From contig JAZARR010000089.1 of assembly GCA_037389465.1 (NCBI GenBank), forward strand, positions 2,666,001 to 2,730,000: DNA of 64,000 bases, written 5' to 3'. Source of the stretch: Baylisascaris procyonis (lineage: Eukaryota; Nematoda; Chromadorea; Rhabditida; Ascarididae). The notes beneath the pieces were generated by a model, which searched no databases, was not told where the DNA came from, and worked only from the letters and a program-made list of their open reading frames with translations. Each line of letters starts with the position of its first letter. The first letter of the stretch is position 1. Shown here piece by piece: positions 49,223-56,820 of the stretch. The translations under genes were made by a program, and so were the position numbers.

Positions 49223-49956
49223 TGTCGCGAACATTCGCGAAAGCGTTACATCTATTTACGATATCGATGCAGCCGGCGAACCGGAAATGTCGGTCAGAGA
49301 AAGCATCATGACAAACTCAAGAAGAGTAAATCACAACGAATACAGTCACTAACGCTAAATGCTAATTCATCGTTGAGCAACCATAAAGCGAATATTTGTT
49401 TACGATATCGATGCAGCTAAAGAGCCGGAGATATTAATATTCGCGAAAGCGCTGCGTTTGTTTACAATACCGATGCAGCTGGAGAGCGGGAGATATCAAT
49501 CGAAGACGGCATCATGAATGGCATAAGAAGAGCAAGTCACGACGAATACATTGACTATCGCTAATTGCTAAGACACCGATCTATGAAACCAGATACGCCG
49601 CTCATAACGCCCTCAACAGTTCACGCCTCTCACAAGCTTAAATTGATCATTCAACTCGCCCAATGACCGACAGTGAAGACGCATTGGGCTCAGCTTCTCA
49701 TATATGTCGATCGAATTCTTCATTCAACTCTTAGCTTGTGTACTTGTTCAGTTAATCCCCTTGTAAAAACTGTTCATGCGATTTCTGTTACGAATGGTCA
49801 TTGGACCAACAATCTCTCTACTCCAGATATTAGCCTTTGCTAGACCTATTTGAAGTGCCAACGATTCGCTATATCATGTGTATTTGTTGTGTCGCATATC
49901 GCTTCATTGTTTACTCGAATATAAGGTTTAATTACCCAAGTTTGAGGTCCGACGGG
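49223..49956 (+). repeat. 5' LTR-like region
   Basis: Begins with TG and the inverted repeat TCGCGAA-CA-TTCGCGA. Contains two diverged direct repeats of about 130 bp (49233-49365 and 49439-49571, both opening ATTCGCGAAAGCG, with CGATGCAGC and ending GCTAA) and a partial one around 49391. Such repeats are common in LTR U3 regions. The 3' limit is set by the primer-binding site; no clear CA end is visible, and no second LTR is in the window to confirm the borders. Confidence 0.6.
49925..49946 (+). other. SL1 exon embedded in the retroelement (sense)
   Basis: A perfect 22-nt SL1 exon in the same orientation as gag, opposite to the array SL1 genes, followed by GT as in an SL RNA donor site. No Sm site or SL1 3' hairpin follows. 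Its CCCAAGTTTGA (49935-49945) is exactly inverted at 49981-49991 (TCAAACTTGGG), giving an 11-bp stem around the primer-binding site. Present in all three element copies. Confidence 0.95.
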
Positions 49957-49968
49957 TGGCGAGCCCGC
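49957..49968 (+). other. Putative tRNA primer-binding site
   Basis: TGGCGAGCCCGC begins with the TGG expected to pair with a tRNA CCA end and resembles the 3' end of tRNA-Arg. A related TGGACGAGCCCGC lies at 50036-50048. Assignment rests on position and motif only. Confidence 0.55.
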
Positions 49969-50507
49969 AGTACCAAGTAATCAAACTTGGGACGAAAACG
50001 GTGACCGATCCAGAAGGGGCACAAGTGGACGAGCCCGCGATCAGACCTGTTTAAGACTTTCGATATTTCGAGTTCTCTTTTATCCAGTTCGAACGACCCG
50101 ATATTCATTTATAGCGAACAGACAGCTAAACGAAGAGAGCAAAACTCTCACCCATATTTCGAGACTCTCGCGATAAAAGGAGCAAACCCCGCTTTGTGTG
50201 GCAAATATACGGGAGGTCAAATCTTGATTGTCACATTGTGCCATTGAAACGACGAACTTGTATTGTGAAGCTGTTGTATTATAACCTCATCTGTATTCGT
50301 GCTTACTCGTTCATAAACACATAATACGATTGTGTTTTTACTTGTGTACTCGCGGGGGAGCCAACCGACCAGTGGAGTACATCGACTCCCAACGACTCCC
50401 GACCACACCACCAACCACCATACTAACTGCTGTTCGCTACATGGTGCGTCTGGTAACCACGAATTGAACCTGTCGATTGCTTGGCAAACGCAACCTTACG
50501 AATCAAA
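49969..50507 (+). other. Retroelement leader between primer-binding site and gag
   Basis: About 540 bp with no convincing coding frame. Holds the TCAAACTTGGG arm at 49981-49991. It should contain packaging or dimerisation signals by analogy with other LTR elements; none can be recognised. Confidence 0.5.
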
Positions 50508-52352
50508 ATGTCAAAGGCTTTTCGCAAAGCAATTTCAATTGAGAACCGCTCCCTCGTTGGGCTCATCCAGGAAGCACGCGAGTTCACAGTTAACCAACCC
50601 GACGCGCAGCTCCCCTTCGATGATCAAATAGCTGCTCGTGATCAACAAAGGCGCAAATTCCTCAATCACCGAACCCGAATCGAACAACGCATCATCTCTA
50701 TTACACGCCATCATGACAGATGGCTGACCTTTCTGGAAACGACCGGAAAAGCAGCGGAAGAAATAGCCTTTTACGACCAAGTGACGAATGATCCGGACAA
50801 TTTCCTCGAAGTCCTAATCACTGCGTCAGACACCAACGCGAACTTGACTTCACATATCGATTACATCACCGACATCATTGCAGCAGCAACTGCACGCCAT
50901 ACCGCTAACTCACCTCTCACTCAACCTCAACAGGTACTCTCTCCGGAATCCACTAATCGAGCGATACACGACATACGCCTACCGAAATTGCAACTCAAAC
51001 CATTTTACGGCGATTTAGCAAAATGGCCACAATTCAAAGCCACCTTTCAGTCAGCAGTCGGCAATAATCCCAATCTCTCGCCTATCCAGAAACTTAACTA
51101 TCTCCTGAATTCACTCGAAGGCGCAGCCGCACGTGCCGTTACAGGCTACGCACTTTCACCAGAAAACTACGACATAGTCTGGAATGCCCTTGAACAGCAA
51201 TTTGGTTCTTCCGACGCGATCATCAATTCTCTCTATACACAACTTGAAAATCTGCCAAAAGCAGATCGCGATATCCGATCAATAGTGGACGAACTCGAAT
51301 GTATCCTACGACAACTGGAAACTCAAGGTGAAAACCTCGAAACCCGAATGATTCATCGTACAATCGAGAAGAAATTACCCCACTGGGTCCTTCTACACCT
51401 TGAAGACGAAAAAGAAAAGTTAACGTGCTGGTCAGTACAGACACTTCGCGAAACTCTCCGCAAACTCGCGCTTAAGCGAGAGAAAGTGCAAGGAACTTAT
51501 CGAGACCAAGACGCTTCTCGTCCAAACACCAACGTTCCACGATCCGATCATCCAACTACAGCCCGGTCTGTAATCCGCTCAACCCCACGCCAACCGTCTC
51601 GCCCTAGCTACACCAATAAATCATCCTATATTTCTGCATTCCCCGTCTCGACCCGATCACAGCCACTCACCAAAGTAGCCCCACAGTCACTACATTGTGC
51701 TTTCTGTGGGGACGGGCACTGGAGCGACCAGTGCAAGAAATATGCAACGGCCCAAGAACGTACACAGAGGGCAATAGCGAAAAGGCTTTGCTTCAATTGC
51801 CTACGAGAAGGCCATGGAACAAGAAACTGCCCAAAAAAGAAGGAATGCTTCTACTGCAAAAGGCAAGGACATTGCGCCGCGTTATGCAAACAACGTGCAA
51901 CGCCAATGCAGCAGTTTTCGCCTACGCGCACACGAGTGCAAGCAGCGAATACAACTAAAGAAGAATCAAATAGCGCTAACGAAACAAAAAGCGACGAGGA
52001 AATCAAAATGATCGCAACGACAGTAATCCGCAGCAAGGATCCGCACGAAACGACAAGAGGAGACGCGAAATCAGCGACACTACTTCTATGTAAGGAAGTA
52101 TTGGTGTCGAATGTGAACGACCCGCGACGCGCAGCCGTAGTGACTGCATTTTTCGACTCAGGGTGTCAAGGCACCTTTGTGACCAACGAGCTGGTAAAGA
52201 AGCTACAGTTGGAAACGAGCTCGTCGCAAAAGCTAACGATATGCGGATTCGGAAGCAAGAATCCGACAACGTACGAATCGAAGCAAGTAGCGCTCAATAT
52301 CCATCTGATGAATGGCTCGACGAAGCGAATAGAGGCGAAATCTATGGAATGA
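50508..52352 (+). CDS. gag: Gag with N-terminal protease part, BEL/Pao type (copy 1)
   Basis: 614 codons from ATG at 50508 (AAAATGT context); the frame is open a little further upstream but without an ATG. Residues from about 158 (LPKLQLKPFYGD, then W-P-F) match the DUF1759 Gag domain that forms the particle core. Three zinc knuckles follow for RNA binding: C397-C409 (CX2CX3HX4C), C428-C441 and C447-C460 (both CX2CX4HX4C). The aspartic protease active site DSG is at 550-552. The frame stops at TGA 52350-52352 inside the protease domain, whose remainder continues in the same frame downstream, so this looks like a nonsense mutation rather than a normal gag end. Domain names are from recognised motifs. 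Confidence 0.85.
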   Translation: MSKAFRKAISIENRSLVGLIQEAREFTVNQPDAQLPFDDQIAARDQQRRKFLNHRTRIEQRIISITRHHDRWLTFLETTGKAAEEIAFYDQVTNDPDNFLEVLITASDTNANLTSHIDYITDIIAAATARHTANSPLTQPQQVLSPESTNRAIHDIRLPKLQLKPFYGDLAKWPQFKATFQSAVGNNPNLSPIQKLNYLLNSLEGAAARAVTGYALSPENYDIVWNALEQQFGSSDAIINSLYTQLENLPKADRDIRSIVDELECILRQLETQGENLETRMIHRTIEKKLPHWVLLHLEDEKEKLTCWSVQTLRETLRKLALKREKVQGTYRDQDASRPNTNVPRSDHPTTARSVIRSTPRQPSRPSYTNKSSYISAFPVSTRSQPLTKVAPQSLHCAFCGDGHWSDQCKKYATAQERTQRAIAKRLCFNCLREGHGTRNCPKKKECFYCKRQGHCAALCKQRATPMQQFSPTRTRVQAANTTKEESNSANETKSDEEIKMIATTVIRSKDPHETTRGDAKSATLLLCKEVLVSNVNDPRRAAVVTAFFDSGCQGTFVTNELVKKLQLETSSSQKLTICGFGSKNPTTYESKQVALNIHLMNGSTKRIEAKSME

Positions 52353-53480
52353 ATTACGCAAAAGATTCAAACTGTCGACCTAACTCGAGAAGACTTGGAC
52401 GGCCTCGAGCAGCAAAAAGCAACAAAGCTGACATTGCCTACGAAGTGGAAAGCGCCGAGTGTGGTGATCGGCATCGATTATTATCACCAGTTTTTCAATG
52501 GGGACGCGAAACATTTGAATTCAGGATTCGAACTGATCGACTCAGAAGTGGGTGCAATGGTCGCTGGGAGAGGACGCATGAAAAATGCAAGCGGCGACAA
52601 GAGAAGACACACGCAAGCAATCAACCTAATCGCCTCGCTTCAAGTGAGCGCTGACGACAACTCGATGACCCACGGAGATGATAGAAGACAATTCGAGCCG
52701 GGAGATCCTCACTTGGAACGAGAAGATCCCAAAGACGAGGACGAACTTGAAAATCCCGAAGACAGCTTGAAATGCCATATCGCGACAACCGAGATAACAG
52801 AAGAACGCAACGCAGCGGCGAAAAGGAAGAACGCGAAGAAGTCGACAATAAGGATCAGTAAGGGCAGCAACATTCGTTTCTTCCTACTCATGAATGTTAT
52901 GATCATGTTCAGGCCGAACCTCGAAACGTCGACAGCAGCCCCGACGATTAGAGGACAATTTTGTCCGATGGGATCAGCATTGACTGCGTATATACCCCTA
53001 CCGGTCGACCATGACTGCTCCAGGAAAACCGAGTCACGGATCCAGAAGGCAAACGTGACAGTGTACAGGAAACAGTTTGTCAGAATGAACGCCAGTTACT
53101 GTTCCCGAACGCAACGAACTGTATGCACTGATGCTCTTCTGCGCTGGCATCTCAGCGTAGCAGGCGATAACACGAATACGACACGAGTACCGGCAGATAC
53201 TTGCAACGAAATGGCTGTGGACAAGACGGTCTATGGTCAACCTCTTTACAAGAAAAGCAAGCATCAGTGGAGTACGAACAACCCCGTCACCTATAGCTAT
53301 GGATGGATTGGGCAGCGTTGTACGACAACGACGAACTACTACTTCGAAGAAGGAGAGATAGTAGTCCAAGACGGCTCGCACATTTTGACCGACCTGGCCG
53401 TCTCCTGTTCCTTTCAAGGAGGCAAGTGCATCACCCCAACAGCGACGATACTGTGGAATCCTGCACCAACTCAAACATCG
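52353..53480 (+). pseudogene. Protease C-terminal part fused to envelope-like N-terminal part
   Basis: Same frame as gag, directly after its TGA. The first part (VVIGIDYYHQFF from 52461 to about 52590, ending in an AGRGR-like stretch) is the C-terminal half of a DUF1758-like protease. Reverse transcriptase, RNase H and integrase should come next but are missing; an acidic linker (about 52665-52780) leads to a hydrophobic stretch (52872-52910, likely a signal peptide) and a cysteine-containing ectodomain-like sequence. This resembles the envelope-like ORFs of some nematode BEL/Pao elements, but I cannot assign a glycoprotein family. The deletion point lies somewhere between about 52590 and 52860. 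The frame becomes non-coding-like after about 53480 and stops at 53609. Confidence 0.65.
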
Positions 53481-54113
53481 CTGCCACTACCACCAGCAGG
53501 GACGATTCGAAGCATATCTAACAGAAGATCGAGTACTCATCGAAGCCCTACAAGAGGTTTTCGTGAAATCGAGAAATCAATCCGCTATCGATCAACACTG
53601 CAGTTTTGACCGACCGTGGAAAATGGAAAACGGTGTGATCCTGACCTTGGGATCTCCTGCGATGGACCAGAACGACACAGCAAACGAAGTGAAAGCATTT
53701 CTGCTGGAACAGGGAGATCCAGCACCTGATCCGGAAAACACACGTTTTCAGTACCTTTATCAGCGTCTGAAGGAAATGAACGGACGCCATATCGAGGAAG
53801 CTTTTCAGCGCATATGCAACAATCGAAATCGAATAAATACAATCGTGCGATGGATCAGTGGAAAAGATCCAGCCTACATCGCGAGGATGCTAACGAACCG
53901 AACAGACATAACTGGTGAGGCAGTCGAAGGAGGGATACTCATCTCGAAATGCATCCATCAGCCTTCCGATGGAGCAGAAAACGTTAAACGAGAAAAAGGG
54001 GATCCGATCTTCAATAAGCAGGTCATCCAAGCCCTTGAACAACGAAAAGCCTACTGGACGACGACAGTACTGGATCGAGCCCTGAGCGGAGGCCAACAGG
54101 CCTCCGCTCAGGG
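53464..54113 (+). pseudogene. Envelope-like remnant, second part, shifted frame, 3'-truncated
   Basis: Coding-like sequence continues in the next frame from about 53464-53482, so a frameshift splits the envelope-like ORF there. It has charged and amphipathic stretches and no obvious membrane anchor, and it runs without stops into the junction hairpin, ending at a chance stop at 54135 inside antisense SL1 sequence. The C-terminal region with any transmembrane segment is missing. It could instead be a separate accessory ORF. Confidence 0.55.
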
Positions 54114-54115
54114 CT
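54078..54115. other. Junction hairpin, 17-bp perfect stem
   Basis: AGCCCTGAGCGGAGGCC (54078-54094), loop AACA, exact inverse at 54099-54115. GC-rich against an AT-rich array. Element sequence lies to the left; array sequence (CTTCAAGCC) resumes at 54114. Repeated exactly at 60391-60428. Confidence 0.95.
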
Positions 54116-54184
54116 TCAAGCCACAATGCCGATAGAGGCAATGAGCTGAGACGCGGGATTACCTCAAACTTGGGTAATTAAACC
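54114..54184 (-). pseudogene. SL1: SL1 RNA pseudogene (Sm site and 3' hairpin lost)
   Basis: The canonical exon (54163-54184), donor site and stem I/II region remain, but sequence 3' of GGCTTGAAG is replaced by the 17-bp junction hairpin and retroelement sequence. Without the Sm site the RNA should not form an SL snRNP. The upstream flank looks intact, so a chimeric transcript is possible. Confidence 0.9.
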
Positions 54185-54542
54185 GGAGAAAGAGAGGCCA
54201 CTATCGACGAGTGCGCAAGCGTAAACCACATTGAATAATTTGGCGTCCCTAACGTCAAATAAACGCGATAAAAGATGTTCACCAATATCGAATAAAGTTG
54301 AAAAAATAAATTCGCTAGCATCGAAAACGTAAGAAAAAAATCTCCTCTACTAGCGGCGGCGAGTGTATTTGAGAAAAAATTTCCCTTGAACTGGGTATAA
54401 TACTTCGAGAAATATAAACTATCGCAATGTTTCTCATTAATATTTGCGGCCGTAGAAATTTTTACGATCTCCAATTTCACAACATCATTAGACGATTATT
54501 GCTCATTAATAGGCATATTTTTTAAAGAGTGAAAAAAGTTTC

Positions 54543-54661
54543 GCTTACAGAAACCTGGGATTCCCAAGCCGTCTCCGATCCAAGTACTAACCAGGCCCAA
54601 CGTTGCTTAACTTGACAGATCGGACGGGATGTCGTGCTTTCAACGTGGTATGGCCTTAAGC
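54543..54661 (-). pseudogene. 5S rRNA: 5S rRNA copy with damaged helix I
   Basis: 119 nt. The 5' end reads GCTTAAGGCC (C6A) and the 3' end CCCAGGTTTCTGTAAGC, with an inserted base and G110 changed. Two helix I pairs are lost, unlike the array variants, which keep pairing. The internal promoter is intact, so it may still be transcribed. Confidence 0.8.
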
Positions 54662-54951
54662 ACTTAAACTGAAAATATTTCACAATTATCAATACGTACA
54701 CCACATAACGGTTGGTGCCTATCTATCTAGCATAATTGAAGAGTGAATTTTAAATGGCAAGCAAAATGAGTGAAAACATCTCAAGTGAAAATTCTAAGAG
54801 GGAAAATTTGACTTATTTTACGAGTTTTCACTATTCGCATTAATGCATTTTTTTTTTGCTTGCCTATTCATATACGTTTATTTCGATGTGTTTCAGCACA
54901 TTTTAAGCACATGGATTGAGTTGCGCGCTTACGTTGAACTTTGAAGATTAG

Positions 54952-55057
54952 TGCTTCGCCATAAGGCAAAGCGTTCCAAAATTTTTCTTCAAGCCACAAT
55001 GCCGATAGAGGCAATGAGCTGAAACGCGGGATTACCTCAAACTTGGGTAATTAAACC
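54952..55057 (-). ncRNA. SL1: SL1 spliced leader RNA
   Basis: Exon 55036-55057 canonical, Sm site and hairpin present; counterpart of 48639-48744. Confidence 0.95.
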
Positions 55058-55415
55058 GGAGAAGGAGACGTCACTCTCGACGAGTGCGCAAGCGTAAACC
55101 ACATTGAATAATTTGGCGTCCCTAACGTCAAATAAACTCGATAAAAGATGTTCACCAATATCGAATAAAGTTGAAAAAATAAATTCGCTAGCATCGAAAA
55201 CGTAAGAAAAAAATCTCCTCTACTAGCGGCGGCGAGTGTATTTGAGAAAAAATTTCCCTTGAACTGGGTATAATACTTCGAGAAATATAAACTATCGCAA
55301 TGTTTCTCATTAATATTTGCGGCCGTAGAAATTTTTACGATCTCCAATTTCACCACATCATTAGACGATTATTGCTCATTAATAGGCATATTTTTTAAAG
55401 AGTGAAAAAAGTTTC

Positions 55416-55533
55416 GCTTACAGCACCTGGGATTCCCAAGCCGTCTCCGATCCAAGTACTAACCAGGCCCAACGTCGCTTAACTTGACAGATCGGACGGG
55501 ATGTCGTGCTTTCAACGTGGTATGGCCGTAAGC
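55416..55533 (-). rRNA. 5S rRNA: 5S ribosomal RNA flanking element copy 2
   Basis: CGACGT helix II variant as at 49103; LTR begins 2-3 bp upstream. Confidence 0.95.
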
Positions 55534-55535
55534 AC

Positions 55536-56269
55536 TGTCGCGAACATTCGCGAAAGCGTTACATCTATTTACGATATCGATGCAGCCGGCGAACCGGAAA
55601 TGTCGGTCAGAGAAAGCATCATGACTAACTTAAGAAGAGTAAATCACAACGAATACAGTCACTAACGCTAAATGCTAATTCATCGTTGAGCAACCATAAA
55701 GCGAATATTTGTTTACGATATCGATGCAGCTAAAGAGCCGGAGATATTAATATTCGCGAAAGCGCTGCGTTTGTTTACAATACCGATGCAGCTGGAGAGC
55801 GGGAGATATCAATCGAAGACGGCATCATGAATGGCATAAGAAGAGCAAGTCACGACGAATACATTGACTATCGCTAATTGCTAAGACACCGATCTATGAA
55901 ACCAGATACGCCGCTCATAACGCCCTCAACAGTTCACGCCTCTCACAAGCTTAAATTGATCATTCAACTCGCCCAATGACCGACAGTGAAGACGCATTGG
56001 GCTCAGCTTCTCATATATGTCGATCGAATTCTTCATTCAACTCTTAGCTTGTGTACTTGTTCAGTTAATCCCCTTGTAAAAACTGTTCATGCGATTTCTG
56101 TTACGAATGGTCATTGGACCAACAATCTCTCTACTCCAGATATTAGCCTTTGCTAGACCTATTTGAAGTGCCAACGATTCGCTATATCATGTGTATTTGT
56201 TGTGTCGCATATCGCTTCATTGTTTACTCGAATATAAGGTTTAATTACCCAAGTTTGAGGTCCGACGGG
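55536..56269 (+). repeat. 5' LTR-like region, copy 2
   Basis: Collinear with 49223-49956, with the same internal direct repeats. Confidence 0.6.
56238..56259 (+). other. SL1 exon embedded in retroelement, copy 2
   Basis: Exact 22-nt exon followed by GT; inverted arm TCAAACTTGGG at 56294-56304. Confidence 0.95.
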
Positions 56270-56281
56270 TGGCGAGCCCGC
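56270..56281 (+). other. Putative primer-binding site, copy 2
   Basis: TGGCGAGCCCGC, as in copy 1. Confidence 0.55.
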
Positions 56282-56820
56282 AGTACCAAGTAATCAAACT
56301 TGGGACGAAAACGGTGACCGATCCAGAAGGGGCACAAGTGGACGAGCCCGCGATCAGACCTGTTTAAGACTTTCGATATTTCGAGTTCTCTTTTATCCAG
56401 TTCGAACGACCCGATATTCATTTATAGCGAACAGACAGCTAAACGAAGAGAGCAAAACTCTCACCCATATTTCGAGACTCTCGCGATAAAAGGAGCAAAC
56501 CCCGCTTTGTGTGGCAAATATACGGGAGGTCAAATCTTGATTGTCACATTGTGCCATTGAAACGACGAACTTGTATTGTGAAGCTGTTGTATTATAACCT
56601 CATCTGTATTCGTGCTTACTCGTTCATAAACACATAATACGATTGTGTTTTTACTTGTGTACTCGCGGGGGAGCCAACCGACCAGTGGAGTACATCGACT
56701 CCCAACGACTCCCGACCACACCACCAACCACCATACTAACTGCTGTTCGCTACATGGTGCGTCTGGTAACCACGAATTGAACCTGTCGATTGCTTGGCAA
56801 ACGCAACCTTACGAATCAAA
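56282..56820 (+). other. Retroelement leader, copy 2
   Basis: Counterpart of 49969-50507; no gene seen. Confidence 0.5.

Larger units (their letters stand above)
47802..54113. repeat. Composite tandem repeat, copy 1 (about 6.3 kb)
   Basis: Runs from the middle of the SL1 gene at 47767-47872, through 5S, SL1 and 5S, into the retroelement, ending at the junction hairpin. Copy 2 (54114-60426) and the partial copy 3 (60427 onward) repeat it with a 6313-bp offset. Shared private bases (TGAGACGCGGG, GAGAGGCC, GACGTCACTCTCG) tie the SL1 units of the three copies together. The left boundary is the uninterrupted array. Confidence 0.85.
49223..54113 (+). mobile_element. BEL/Pao-type LTR retroelement, internally deleted and 3'-truncated (copy 1)
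   Basis: Seen in order: LTR-like region opening TGTCGCGAACATTCGCG (49223-49956), plus-strand SL1 exon (49925-49946), tRNA-like primer-binding site (49957-49968), leader, gag with zinc knuckles and protease (50508-52352), rest of the protease (to about 52590), then envelope-like sequence to 54113. There is no reverse transcriptase, RNase H or integrase reading frame and no 3' LTR before the array resumes. DUF1759-like Gag followed by a DUF1758-like protease is typical of BEL/Pao elements. The copy cannot mobilise itself. The 3' cut lies at a hairpin that is also the composite-repeat joint. Confidence 0.85.

Noticed and set aside
49193..49420. Plus-strand open frame crossing the 5S 5' end and the LTR start
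   Set aside because: It spans the insertion junction, begins inside antisense 5S, and has low-complexity, repeat-derived content.
49925..49946. NeSL-type non-LTR retrotransposon target site (insertion in an SL1 exon)
   Set aside because: NeSL elements do target SL exons, but here the exon is whole, lies inside an LTR-type element, and no reverse transcriptase sequence is present.
50217..50780. Short open frames in the leader and antisense to gag, and an overlapping plus-strand frame
   Set aside because: Shadows of the leader and of the gag frame; no motifs.
49223..54113. DNA transposon with terminal inverted repeats
   Set aside because: The left-end palindrome is not repeated inverted at the right end, and the coding content is Gag and aspartic protease.
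53563..54135. An independent 190-codon gene at the element's right end
   Set aside because: It starts on GTG, runs through the duplication hairpin and stops inside antisense SL1; it is better read as the frameshifted, truncated tail of the envelope-like region.
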